A DNA stretch of 36,042 nt from Clostridia bacterium BRH_c25. Its GTDB lineage: Bacteria; Bacillota_A; Clostridia; Lutisporales; Lutisporaceae. Below the pieces are notes generated by a model. It saw nothing but the letters and a program-made list of their open reading frames with translations. It was not told the origin of the DNA and made no database searches. The stretch is taken from assembly GCA_001515955.1 (NCBI GenBank), contig LOES01000238.1, positions 1 through 36,042 of the forward strand, given 5' to 3'. Every line of letters begins with the position of its first letter. Position 1 is the first letter of the stretch. Made by a program: the position numbers and the translations under genes. Below, in pieces: positions 25,154-33,532 of the stretch.

Positions 25154-25182
25154 TTGCTTATACTTGCGGATAACTGTAAAAT
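25154..25182 (+). promoter_or_regulatory. Probable promoter of the PLD-like gene
   Basis: TTGCTT at 25154-25159, a 17-bp spacer and TAAAAT at 25177-25182. An overlapping alternative is TTGCGG 25164-25169 with TAAAAT 25188-25193 (18-bp spacer). Confidence 0.5.
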
Positions 25183-25232
25183 AATATTAAAATGTAAATG
25201 GCTGAACAGTAAAACTGTATGGGAGGTGTGCT

Positions 25233-25691
25233 ATGGGGAGTAAAGTTCGCTATATTTCAACCGGACAACAGCTTGTAGATACTGTGAAAGCACTGCTTGA
25301 AGCTTATCAAAAGCCGGATATCATGATTTCCGGAGTTTGGGTCAAGTCTCTGCATAAGGATATCATTGATTTGATCATTGATAAGCAATGCAGCAACTCT
25401 TGCAAGGTAATTATACCAAAATTGCTTTTTAAGGGCAACATATCCTTGACTCTGATGAGAAATGTGTGTAAAGCAGAGGGTCAGGTGAGGGTCAACAATT
25501 CAGTGACAAACAACCTTCTGATAATTGGCGGATATGCGTTTATACTTTCATTCTCCAGCAGACTGAACAGTCTCAATCAGTTGTGTACTAATTTTGAATG
25601 CGCAGTTATGTTTGACGATGAAGAGATTGTCAATGAACTTAAGGAACAGCTCAATGATACTTTTGAAAACAGTGTTCTTTTTAGAATGTAA
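25233..25691 (+). CDS. Hypothetical protein, possibly degenerate phospholipase D-like half-domain
   Basis: 152 residues, no signal peptide or membrane segment. The middle and end (VRVNNSVTNNLLIIGGYAFI, LSFSSRLNSLNQLCTNFECA, VMFDDEEIVNELKEQL) resemble the second half of a phospholipase D-like domain, where a catalytic HxK(x)4D motif would be followed by a ready-made strand and N.E..V.F. Here the His and Lys are replaced, so no catalysis is expected. The family call is inference from pattern. GGGAGGTG precedes the ATG. It lies 124 bp before trkA on the same strand. Confidence 0.6.
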   Translation: MGSKVRYISTGQQLVDTVKALLEAYQKPDIMISGVWVKSLHKDIIDLIIDKQCSNSCKVIIPKLLFKGNISLTLMRNVCKAEGQVRVNNSVTNNLLIIGGYAFILSFSSRLNSLNQLCTNFECAVMFDDEEIVNELKEQLNDTFENSVLFRM

Positions 25692-25815
25692 TAATATAAA
25701 TCGCATTCAGAAGAATACATTGAATAGCTGAAATTTGCAATACAATGAAAATGTTTTATACTATTGAACTATTATGTAATGGAATTAGTGTAAAATATAT
25801 ATGGGGGCTTAAGCA

Positions 25816-27171
25816 ATGAAAATAATCATTATTGGTGCCGGGAAAGTCGGATATAGCCTGGCTGAAAGCTTGTCGAAGAGCAATAACGATGTGATAATCA
25901 TAGACAAGAACTATGCTGCTTTGAGCAAAGCTGAAGAAAATCTTGAGGTACTTTGCATCAGAGGGAGCGGCGTCAGCACCAGTATTCTTATGGAAGCGGG
26001 AATAGACACCACTGATTTGCTGATTGCAGTAACAAGCAGTGATGAGGTCAATATGGTCTGCTGCCTTACTGCAAAAAAGCTTGGGGTTAAGTTTACAATA
26101 GCAAGGATAAGAGATCCTGAGTATGCTAAAGAGCTTTCTCTTTTAAAGGAGGAGCTTGATCTGGATCTTATTATAAATCCCGAACAAGCAGCAGCTGAGG
26201 AAATTGCCAACGTTCTGAACTTTCCTATTGCTATTAATGTAGAGAACTTTGCCAAGGGAAGAGTCAAAATGGTAGAACTGAAGGTTACAGAAGAAATGGG
26301 TATAATAGGCATTCCTTTGAGAGATATGGGCAGTAAGCTTATATCATCCATACTGATTGGAGTGGTTATAAGGAATGAAGAGGTCATAGTTCCAAATGGA
26401 GATTTTGTAATTGAGGAAAATGACAGAATCTATGTAATAGGAAAGCCGTCCAATCTCTATAATTTTTGCAAGATGTCAGGAAAATGTCCGCAGAAAATAA
26501 GAAATGTCATGATTGCAGGAGGCGGCCGAATAGCCATTTATCTTGCAAAACTATTGTCAGAAATGGATATTAAGGTGAAGTTGATCGAATTTGACAGGGA
26601 GAAGTGTATCCAACTGTCTGAATTGCTTCCGGAGGCACTTATAATACATGGGGATGGAACTGATGAAGAATTGCTGAAATCAGAGAATGTGAGTGATATG
26701 GATGGATTTATATCAATGACGGGTATGGACGAGGAAAACCTTATGTCAGCACTACTGGCGAAGCAGAATGGAGTAAAGAAGGTTATTGCAAAAGTCAGCA
26801 GGGTTAACTATATAAACATTATAAAAAGCTTGGGCGTTGACAGCGTGATAAGTCCAAAGCTTATTACAACCAATCACATATTAAAATTTGTCCGTGGCAA
26901 CAACATTGAGTCCTTATACAGAATAATCGAGGGGCAGGCTGAGATCACAGAGATTATTGCAGACAGCGCCAGCGATATCCTGAATATAAAAATCAAGAAG
27001 CTCGGACTTCCAAAGGATGTTATAATTGCGACAATTGTAAGGAAGAAAGAAGTTGTTATACCTCATGGAAATGACATAATCAGAGAGGGAGACCGGGTTA
27101 TTGTTATTTCGAAAAACAAAAACATTTCCAGCTTGAATGAGGTAGCAGCTAACTCAGCAGGAGGATTTTAG
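25816..27171 (+). CDS. trkA: Trk potassium uptake regulatory protein TrkA
   Basis: 451 residues with the full two-unit TrkA plan: RCK N1 (GAGKVG at 7-12, Asp30), RCK C1 (about 140-215), RCK N2 from about 229 (NVMIAGGGRIAIYLAKLL, EFDREK) and RCK C2 at the end (IIREGDRVIVISKNKN). TrkA binds nucleotides and gates TrkH. The start has GGGGGCTTAAGC upstream. One base separates its stop from the trkH start, so the two are translationally coupled. It has no duplication like the one in ktrA. Confidence 0.95.
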   Translation: MKIIIIGAGKVGYSLAESLSKSNNDVIIIDKNYAALSKAEENLEVLCIRGSGVSTSILMEAGIDTTDLLIAVTSSDEVNMVCCLTAKKLGVKFTIARIRDPEYAKELSLLKEELDLDLIINPEQAAAEEIANVLNFPIAINVENFAKGRVKMVELKVTEEMGIIGIPLRDMGSKLISSILIGVVIRNEEVIVPNGDFVIEENDRIYVIGKPSNLYNFCKMSGKCPQKIRNVMIAGGGRIAIYLAKLLSEMDIKVKLIEFDREKCIQLSELLPEALIIHGDGTDEELLKSENVSDMDGFISMTGMDEENLMSALLAKQNGVKKVIAKVSRVNYINIIKSLGVDSVISPKLITTNHILKFVRGNNIESLYRIIEGQAEITEIIADSASDILNIKIKKLGLPKDVIIATIVRKKEVVIPHGNDIIREGDRVIVISKNKNISSLNEVAANSAGGF

Positions 27172-27172
27172 G

Positions 27173-28624
27173 GTGAATTTTAGAGTAGTATCAAGAATCC
27201 TTGGTATGTTGCTGGTATGTGAAGCGTTATTGATGCTGCCGGCTCTCGTAGTATCGGCATATTATCAGGGTACGGATATACATGCCTTTGCGCTAAGCAT
27301 ATTGATAACAGGCTTAGTGGGTGCTCCATCGACGTTTTTAAAAACCGGAAAGAAAAGCATTTATGCCCGTGATGGTTTTGCTATTGTTGCTTTAGGTTGG
27401 ATTCTTATGTCTTTTTTTGGTGCACTTCCTTTTTTTATAAGCGGTGCCATTCCTTCATTCATTGACAGCTTTTTTGAAGCCAGCTCCGGTTTTACTACTA
27501 CCGGAGCAAGTATTTTAACTCACATAGAGGATTTGCCAAGAGGTATTCTATTTTGGAGAAGCTTTACCCACTGGGTGGGCGGCATGGGTGTAATTGTATT
27601 GACTCTTGCTATTCTGCCTTCAATTGGTGCCGGTGCAGTACAAATGATGAAAGCAGAAAGTCCCGGACCATCTCCGGGGAAAATTGTGCCAAGAGTGGCT
27701 GAAACGGCAAAAATACTGTATGGAATATATATCATGATTACAATTGTGGAAATCATTTTACTGAGGCTTGCAGGTTTACCTTTTTATGATGCAGCTATCC
27801 ATACTTTTGGTACTGTTGGTACGGGCGGATTTTCGAATATGAATGCCAGTGTGGGAGCATACAATAATATATATGTCGAGATTATTATTACTATATTCAT
27901 GTTTATATGCGGTGCAAACTTCACCCTGTATTATCAAATGCTTAAAGGTGACCTTAAAGCACCATTTAAAGATGAGGAATTCCGGTTTTATTCCGGAGTA
28001 GTGATATTATCAATTGCTTTAATCACAATTAACCTATATGGAAATGTGTTCAACTCCTTGTGGGAATCTCTGCGGCATTCGGCCTTTCAGGTTGTTTCCA
28101 TTATTAGTACAACTGGCTATACCTCAACAAATTTTGAAACATGGGGGATGTTCGGTAAGATTATACTTTTAATGCTGATGTTCGTTGGAGGCTGTGCAGG
28201 CTCTACCGGCGGTGCCATAAAAAATATCAGATTCATGCTGCTTTTCAAGGTTATGAAAAGAGAACTGCTGCAAATAATACATCCAAAGGCAGTTTATACT
28301 GTCAGATTTGGAAGCAGAGCAGTGGATGAGAAAACAATATCTGAGGTGTTGGGATTCTTTTTTATGTACATAGTAGTCTTCATTATCGCTGTACTCGCCG
28401 TTTCTCTTGATAATCTTGATTGGGCAACAACCATATCCTCTGTAGCAGCGACTCTCGGTAACATAGGACCCGGCTTTGGGATCGTCGGCGCAGCAGGCAA
28501 CTACTCATCATTGTCGAACTTCAGTAAGATAGTGTTGTCTTTGTGCATGATAATCGGACGGTTGGAGATATATCCCATACTACTTCTCGGTATGCCTTCC
28601 TTCTGGAAAAGAATTAATATATGA
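27173..28624 (+). CDS. trkH: Trk potassium uptake channel TrkH
   Basis: 483 residues, membrane protein with the extra N-terminal helices of TrkH. Four pore loops: EASSGFTTTGASIL, HTFGTVGTGGFSNM, ISTTGYTSTNFE and ATLGNIGPGFGI. The gating-loop equivalent is GGCAGSTGGAIKNIR. The start is GTG at 27173, with AGGAGG upstream inside the end of trkA. A strong terminator follows. Confidence 0.95.
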   Translation: MNFRVVSRILGMLLVCEALLMLPALVVSAYYQGTDIHAFALSILITGLVGAPSTFLKTGKKSIYARDGFAIVALGWILMSFFGALPFFISGAIPSFIDSFFEASSGFTTTGASILTHIEDLPRGILFWRSFTHWVGGMGVIVLTLAILPSIGAGAVQMMKAESPGPSPGKIVPRVAETAKILYGIYIMITIVEIILLRLAGLPFYDAAIHTFGTVGTGGFSNMNASVGAYNNIYVEIIITIFMFICGANFTLYYQMLKGDLKAPFKDEEFRFYSGVVILSIALITINLYGNVFNSLWESLRHSAFQVVSIISTTGYTSTNFETWGMFGKIILLMLMFVGGCAGSTGGAIKNIRFMLLFKVMKRELLQIIHPKAVYTVRFGSRAVDEKTISEVLGFFFMYIVVFIIAVLAVSLDNLDWATTISSVAATLGNIGPGFGIVGAAGNYSSLSNFSKIVLSLCMIIGRLEIYPILLLGMPSFWKRINI

Positions 28625-28626
28625 TA

Positions 28627-28660
28627 AAAAAATGAAGACCAATTTGGTCTTCATTTTTTT
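28627..28660. terminator. Bidirectional terminator between trkH and the SleB-like gene
   Basis: AAAAAATGAAGACC pairs with GGTCTTCATTTTTT around AATTT, with T-runs on both strands. It lies between the convergent trkH and hydrolase genes. Confidence 0.95.
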
Positions 28661-28664
28661 ATAA

Positions 28665-29366
28665 CTATTTGTAAAACACATGATCACCAATTCTTTTGAC
28701 AAGGGTTTTGTTATTTACAATCCATGTACCTTCTGACTTGTCCGGATTAAAGAAATATGTCGAATTCCCAACAATGCTTGTCCCGGCAAATACGGCTTTT
28801 GCCGCTTTTATACTATCAGCATTCGGGGTATTATAAATAGTACCATCTGCAACCGGGCTGAACTGAGGAATGTTTTTATAATACTCGAATATTACACCTT
28901 TAACTGTATTCGGGAACGAACTTGACTTTACCCTATTCATAATGACATTACCAACGGCAACCTTGCCTGAGTAAGGCTCAGCTTCCGCTTCGGCATTAAT
29001 TATTCTTGACAGCCAGTAAAGGTCGGTGGTTGAATATCTTGTCCCTCTTGCAGCAGTTGTATTAGCAGCAGTGGAGGCAAAAAGCTTTGTCTGAGTTTGT
29101 CTGCCTGCAATACCGTCAATTCTCAGGCCGTTCATCTGCTGATATCTAATAACTGCATTTTCAGTCTTTTTTCCATAAATTCCATCAACGGTCCCAACTT
29201 TGAAGTTATTGGCATTCAATTCTTTTTGCAGGTGAACTACAGCTTCTCCTCTGCTTCTGAATTTCAGGACACCATAATAGGTATCTGCAAACACACTTAG
29301 AGTTTGTCCCACTAAAAGCAAAGAAATAATTGTAACACAGATAATGGTCTTAAACTTATTTTTCAT
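28665..29366 (-). CDS. SleB-like cell wall hydrolase with peptidoglycan-binding domain
   Basis: 233 residues from ATG 29366, which follows GGAAGGAG; the frame stays open to 29408 but without a ribosome site. A signal peptide at 1-27 (KTIICVTIISLLLVGQTLSV, FA) precedes a PG_binding_1 domain at about 38-96 (VVHLQKELNANNFKVGTVDG, YGKKTENAVIRYQQMNG). The Hydrolase_2 (SleB) domain runs from about 117 to 233, with Glu126 in INAEAEAEPYSGK as the likely catalytic acid, and AVGNVIMNRV. SleB-type enzymes are lytic transglycosylases, often in spore germination but also in growth. Its leader carries a c-di-AMP riboswitch, which points to a role in wall turnover linked to turgor. Confidence 0.9.
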   Translation of the reverse strand: MKNKFKTIICVTIISLLLVGQTLSVFADTYYGVLKFRSRGEAVVHLQKELNANNFKVGTVDGIYGKKTENAVIRYQQMNGLRIDGIAGRQTQTKLFASTAANTTAARGTRYSTTDLYWLSRIINAEAEAEPYSGKVAVGNVIMNRVKSSSFPNTVKGVIFEYYKNIPQFSPVADGTIYNTPNADSIKAAKAVFAGTSIVGNSTYFFNPDKSEGTWIVNNKTLVKRIGDHVFYK

Positions 29367-29441
29367 ACACAATACACTCCTTCCATAGATATGTGCCCTC
29401 GAATGCAATACAAGAAGATACTGGACACATGAATCGTTAAT

Positions 29442-29489
29442 GCATTATTAAACTTTAAATGCAAATATAAGCTGAAAGTTTAATAATGC
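29442..29489 (-). promoter_or_regulatory. Long hairpin after the riboswitch, possible expression platform
   Basis: On the minus strand, a 15-bp perfect stem, GCATTATTAAACTTT with AAAGTTTAATAATGC, with an 18-base loop, starts directly at the 3' edge of the riboswitch core. No U-run follows (ATTAACGATTC), so it is not a standard intrinsic terminator. Confidence 0.65.
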
Positions 29490-29612
29490 CTGCCTCCGAA
29501 GTTAGCTGACGGGCTCGGGACAGAAGGTTCCCTACTATGGTTTTCCATAGATTAACCCCAGAATTGGTTCCTCCGTACCCGGCAAGACCGGGATTCAGCG
29601 AATGTCTGTGTT
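29490..29612 (-). promoter_or_regulatory. c-di-AMP riboswitch (ydaO-yuaA class)
   Basis: Read on the minus strand, the core motifs occur in the known order: CGCTGAATCC, GTACGGAGGAACC, GGGGTTAATC, an A-T rich hairpin CTATGG/CCATAG, TAGGGAACCTTCTGTCCCGA, then CCCGTCAGCTAACTTCGGAG. These match the conserved blocks of the ydaO-yuaA class, which binds cyclic di-AMP and often lies before wall hydrolase and potassium transport genes. In that class ligand binding usually lowers expression. The boundaries are approximate. Confidence 0.95.
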
Positions 29613-29624
29613 TACATAATGCAT

Positions 29625-29653
29625 ATTATATAACATATCAGGTTATATGTCAA
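29625..29653 (-). promoter_or_regulatory. Consensus promoter of the riboswitch-hydrolase transcript
   Basis: On the minus strand, TTGACA (29653-29648), a 17-bp spacer and TATAAT (29630-29625). Both boxes are perfect. The transcript begins near 29618, a few bases before the riboswitch, giving a leader of about 250 bases. Confidence 0.95.
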
Positions 29654-30010
29654 ATTAGCGCAAAAATTGGAAATTGCTAATAAACATACAGTTAAGTGCC
29701 AAGGTAAAAAGTCTATTTATATACAATAAATTATTTTAGAAAGATTAAAAATTATAGGGGGGACACAAATTGAAAAAACAGCGGAAACCATTGGGATTTC
29801 TGGAATGTGTAAAAAAACACATATTATTATGTTAAGCAATATAGAAAAATATTAAAAATATTTTAAGTATACTGAAAAGTAAGCAGGAATATTACAGTAA
29901 ATATAGAATATATATTTAAAATATTCAGTAATATTAGAATTGGATGATAATTGATTTTAAGGTAATGAAATTGGATAAAGACATTAGTAAAAAAATAATG
30001 GAGGACTAAT
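29654..30010 (+). other. AT-rich intergenic region, 357 bp
   Basis: It separates the divergent hydrolase and XRE genes. It holds a possible 21-codon ORF (29770-29835) and an inverted repeat AATATTAC (29888-29895) with GTAATATT (29928-29935), whose two sides both contain CAGTAA; this could be an autoregulatory operator for the XRE gene. No promoter at standard spacing is clear. Confidence 0.5.
29770..29835 (+). CDS. Possible 21-residue peptide
   Basis: TTG start 7 bases after AGGGGGG, reading KKQRKPLGFLECVKKHILLC after the initiator, then TAA. It is basic with a hydrophobic end and two Cys. The strong purine-rich site and the gap between divergent units are the only support. It could equally be chance. 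No family is recognised. Confidence 0.3.
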   Translation: MKKQRKPLGFLECVKKHILLC

Positions 30011-30568
30011 ATGCATAAGGAAATCGGAGAGAAAATAAACGAATTAAGAAGCTCCAAAGGGATGACCCTCAAGGAGCTGGGAGAGAAGGCCAATTTGTCG
30101 GTGAGCTTCCTATCACAGGCAGAGAGGGGATTAACATCTATTGCTATTAACTCGTTAAAAAAAATAGCACAAGCCCTTGATGTCGATCTGAATCACTTCT
30201 TCACACCTCCTGAAAGTCATCGTCCTATGATAATACGAAGCTACGAGCATGAAGTGATCAGAATTGACGAGTCCAAGCTTATTTATCATAACCTTGGCAG
30301 TGACATACCGGATCGGCAGATAGATCCTGTAATTGTAACAATCCTTCCATCTCAGAATGTCGAGGAAGTGATTCCATACGACCATCAGGGAGAGGAGTTT
30401 GTATACGTCCTGGAGGGTATTTTCACTATATTCCTGGAGGATAGGCAATATGAGCTGTATCCGGGAGACAGCATACACATATCATCCACAACACCGCATA
30501 ACTGGGCCAACTTCACCAATAAGCTGGTGAAGATACTTGCGGTCAGCACTCCAAGTGTATTTAAATAA
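30011..30568 (+). CDS. XRE-family regulator with cupin sensor domain
   Basis: 185 residues. A helix-turn-helix domain at about 8-62 (INELRSSKGMTLKELGEKAN, SVSFLSQAERG) is followed by a cupin_2 barrel at about 110-178 (YDHQGEEFVYVLEG, ELYPGDSIHISSTTPHNW). This architecture is common in regulators of amino-acid, polyamine or peptide use. Its position just before the M24 peptidase and opp genes suggests that it controls them, which is inference. TGGAGG lies 7 bases before the ATG. Confidence 0.9.
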   Translation: MHKEIGEKINELRSSKGMTLKELGEKANLSVSFLSQAERGLTSIAINSLKKIAQALDVDLNHFFTPPESHRPMIIRSYEHEVIRIDESKLIYHNLGSDIPDRQIDPVIVTILPSQNVEEVIPYDHQGEEFVYVLEGIFTIFLEDRQYELYPGDSIHISSTTPHNWANFTNKLVKILAVSTPSVFK

Positions 30569-30577
30569 GCTTTATCA

Positions 30578-30606
30578 TTGTAAATTAACTTAATACAAAT
30601 CATAAT
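30578..30606 (+). promoter_or_regulatory. Probable promoter of the peptidase-opp unit
   Basis: TTGTAA at 30578-30583, a 17-bp spacer and CATAAT at 30601-30606. It lies between the XRE gene and the peptidase gene. Confidence 0.6.
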
Positions 30607-30632
30607 TCTTACTTTTTAGGAGGGGTATTACA

Positions 30633-31709
30633 ATGTGCAGAGTTCAAAAACTTGAAGAAATTCTGAAAGCCGGAAATCTTGACGGGATGCTGCTTGTCAA
30701 TGATTCCAATATAAGGTATATCAGCGGGTTTACCGGCTCTGAGTCTTATGTGATTATATCAGCAAAAGCAAGGATATTCATAACTGATTCCAGATATACC
30801 GAGCAGGCAGAAGCTGAGTGTGACGGGTTTGAGATTGTCAGATGGAGATCTCCTATGCCGGGTTTGGTGGAGACTATTCAACAGGTCTGTAAGACTAATG
30901 GAGTAAAGGTACTGGGATTTGAACAGGGCAAGGTAACATATGAACTATACGAAAAGCTGGCAAAGGGACTTGAAGGAGTAAAACCAGTGCCAACTTCCCA
31001 ATTGGTTGAAGGTATAAGATATGTAAAGGACGAGGGTGAAACAGAGTGCATACGGAATGCTGCAAAGATAGCAGACGAGGCTTTTGAAGAGATTCTTAAG
31101 TATATAAAGGTTGGGGTTACGGAAAAGGATATCGAAAGAGAACTGCAATACCTGATCAAGAAAAAGGGAGCCGAGGATATAGGATTTCCAATAATAGTGG
31201 CTTCCGGCAAAAGAAGTTCACTTCCCCATGCAATTCCTTCAGATAAAAGCATAGAAAAAGGGGATTTTATTACCATGGATTTTGGTGCAATGTACAAGGG
31301 TTACAGATCTGATATGACAAGAACGGTAGTTGTTGGTGAAGCCGACGAAAAGCAGAGGGAGATATATAATATCGTCAAGGCAGCACAGGCAGAAGGCGTG
31401 CTGGCAATAAAGGCAGGGGTATCCGGCAAAATACCTGATGACTGTGCACGGGGCTATATAGAAAATGCCGGGTATGGAGACTTCTTTGGCCATGGTCTGG
31501 GACATGGGGTAGGTCTGGACATACATGAAGAGCCCTTTATGTCCCAAAGCTGTAAAAAAACACTTGTGGAAGGTAATGTGATAACTGTAGAGCCTGGCAT
31601 TTATCTGCCGGACTGGGGTGGAGTGAGAATTGAAGATACAGTACTTGTCAAAGCTGACGGGGCAGAGATACTTACGAAAGCATCAAAAGAGCTTATTGTG
31701 CTGGCGTAG
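30633..31709 (+). CDS. M24 family Xaa-Pro peptidase
   Basis: 358 residues. The creatinase-like N-domain (1-about 130, VNDSNIRYISGFTGSESYV) precedes a pita-bread catalytic domain. The five metal ligands are all visible: Asp in FITMDFGAMYKGY, Asp in RSDMTRTVV, His in GHGLGHGVGLDIHEEP, Glu in ITVEPGIYLP and Glu in GVRIEDTVLV. It cleaves bonds next to proline; whether it is an aminopeptidase (PepP) or a dipeptidase (PepQ) cannot be decided here. It precedes the peptide transporter by 61 bp, so imported proline peptides are a likely substrate. GGAGGGG precedes the ATG. Confidence 0.92.
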   Translation: MCRVQKLEEILKAGNLDGMLLVNDSNIRYISGFTGSESYVIISAKARIFITDSRYTEQAEAECDGFEIVRWRSPMPGLVETIQQVCKTNGVKVLGFEQGKVTYELYEKLAKGLEGVKPVPTSQLVEGIRYVKDEGETECIRNAAKIADEAFEEILKYIKVGVTEKDIERELQYLIKKKGAEDIGFPIIVASGKRSSLPHAIPSDKSIEKGDFITMDFGAMYKGYRSDMTRTVVVGEADEKQREIYNIVKAAQAEGVLAIKAGVSGKIPDDCARGYIENAGYGDFFGHGLGHGVGLDIHEEPFMSQSCKKTLVEGNVITVEPGIYLPDWGGVRIEDTVLVKADGAEILTKASKELIVLA

Positions 31710-31770
31710 GGTTATGCACAGGAATGAATAGGCAAGAGCCTTCATTATATTAAAATTAGGGGGGATAAAA

Positions 31771-33435
31771 ATGAAGAAAAGGCACCTGACATTAACAGCT
31801 ATGCTTTTGGTAGTATTAATGATTAGTTCCATACTGACCGGTTGTGGACCGAAAGAACAGCAGACTGTCGCAACGACCGAAGGCAGTGGAGAAAAGGTGG
31901 CAGAGGGTCAGACAACATTGACATTTACAGTAGCATCGGTACCCTCAATTGATCCTCAGCTTTCCAACTCAATACCGTCTGCTAATGTGATCAAGGGCTT
32001 CAGCGAAGGACTTATAAGAGGTTTTGAAGGACAGATCAAGCCCGGTATGGCAGAAAAGTGGGATGTATCAGAGGATGGGCTTACCTACACTTTCCATTTG
32101 AGAGATACAAATTGGAGCGATGGATCTCCTGTAACTGCACAGGACTTCGAGTATGGAATAAAAAGACTTCTTGACCCGGCAAATGCAACTTCATACTCCT
32201 TTGCAGCATACATTATCCAGAACGCGGCTGAATATAATTCCGGCAAAATAACTGATGCTTCGCAGGTAGGAGTTAAGGCAATTGACGATAAAACATTAGA
32301 GATAAAGCTTGTGAGTCCGACCTCCTACTTTGTTTCTACCTTGGATCTTTCATGTTTCTATCCGGCTAAAAAGGAATTTGTTGAAAAATATGGCACTGAC
32401 TTTGCAACTTCAGCTGACAAGATACTCAGCAACGGACCTTTTATTCTGAAGGACTGGAAGCATGAACAGGAAATAGTACTTGAAAAAAATCCCAACTACT
32501 GGGATAAAGACAGCATAAAGCTCGAAACTGTAAAGATTCTTCAGGTAAGTGATCCAAATACTGCATTGGGAATGTATGAAAACGGTGAAATTGATTTTTG
32601 TGACGTGCCTACAGCGCTGGTTGAAAAATATCAGGCAGACGGTAAGACAAAGGTGTATATGAGTGGTGCTGACGACTGGATGAGAATCAATTTTAAAAGG
32701 ACAGAAAAGCCATGGCTGCAGAATGTAAACTTCAGAAAGGCTCTCAACTATGCTATAGATAGAGAGAATTATGTAAAGACAGCTACCAAAGGATTATTCT
32801 TTCCGGCAACTCGTTTGGTCCTCCCTCTTATGGCAGGGGTTAACGGGTATTACTGTGAGGAATATCCGATAAATGTTTATCCTACAAAAGCTGATACTGC
32901 AAAAGCAAAGGAATATCTTGACAAGGCAATGAAAGAGCTTAATATTACCGATCCAAAGAAAATAGTAGTAGAATACACTATATCTGATGATGATGCTACA
33001 AAGCTTATGGCAGAAGTGCTGCAGGACCAGGTAAATACAAATTTGGGAATCTCTTTTGAAATAAAGATGGTTACATACAAGCAGAAGCTTGCCAATGACA
33101 CAAAGGGTGACTTTGACCTGATTTATAACGGTTGGGGTCCGGACTATAATGATCCAATGACTTATTTGGAGCTTTGGGAAACCACAAATTCACAGAATGG
33201 CGGCAAGTACAGCAATACTGAATTTGACAAGCTTATAGCTGCTGCAAGAGTAGAAAAAGATGCGAAAAAACGAATGGAGATGTTCCATAAGGCAGAGACA
33301 ATACTGTTGGAAGATGCAGGCTTTGTGCCTCTGCAGTTCCGGCAGAGAGCATGGCTTTCCAATGATAACCTTAAGAATCTGTCCAGATTCTTCATCGGTG
33401 CAGATACAGATTATGTTTATGCATACTTTGAATAA
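31771..33435 (+). CDS. oppA: Oligopeptide ABC transporter substrate-binding lipoprotein
   Basis: 554 residues. A lipoprotein signal ends in LTGC with Cys25 as the lipidated residue. The mature part is an SBP_bac_5 protein: GLIRGFEGQIKPGMAEKWDV, LTYTFHLRDTNWSDGSPVTA, FRKALNYAIDRENYV and the end FVPLQFRQRAWL. It binds peptides outside the membrane and delivers them to OppBC. The 5' end has a GGGGGGAT site. A long hairpin in the gap to oppB may protect this part of the mRNA. Confidence 0.93.
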   Translation: MKKRHLTLTAMLLVVLMISSILTGCGPKEQQTVATTEGSGEKVAEGQTTLTFTVASVPSIDPQLSNSIPSANVIKGFSEGLIRGFEGQIKPGMAEKWDVSEDGLTYTFHLRDTNWSDGSPVTAQDFEYGIKRLLDPANATSYSFAAYIIQNAAEYNSGKITDASQVGVKAIDDKTLEIKLVSPTSYFVSTLDLSCFYPAKKEFVEKYGTDFATSADKILSNGPFILKDWKHEQEIVLEKNPNYWDKDSIKLETVKILQVSDPNTALGMYENGEIDFCDVPTALVEKYQADGKTKVYMSGADDWMRINFKRTEKPWLQNVNFRKALNYAIDRENYVKTATKGLFFPATRLVLPLMAGVNGYYCEEYPINVYPTKADTAKAKEYLDKAMKELNITDPKKIVVEYTISDDDATKLMAEVLQDQVNTNLGISFEIKMVTYKQKLANDTKGDFDLIYNGWGPDYNDPMTYLELWETTNSQNGGKYSNTEFDKLIAAARVEKDAKKRMEMFHKAETILLEDAGFVPLQFRQRAWLSNDNLKNLSRFFIGADTDYVYAYFE

Positions 33436-33472
33436 CATCGGAAATCTGTAAGGAATATTTAGAGAGAGTTTA

Positions 33473-33513
33473 AATTATGAAGGTATATGTTTGCTGCATA
33501 TACCTTCATAATT
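33473..33513 (+). other. Intercistronic 17-bp stem-loop between oppA and oppB
   Basis: AATTATGAAGGTATATG pairs perfectly with CATATACCTTCATAATT across a seven-base loop. There is no T-run after it. Such hairpins downstream of binding-protein genes are known to raise the amount of that protein relative to the permease by slowing 3' decay or by partial termination. Confidence 0.75.
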
Positions 33514-33532
33514 AACGAAAAGTGGGGGTTTT

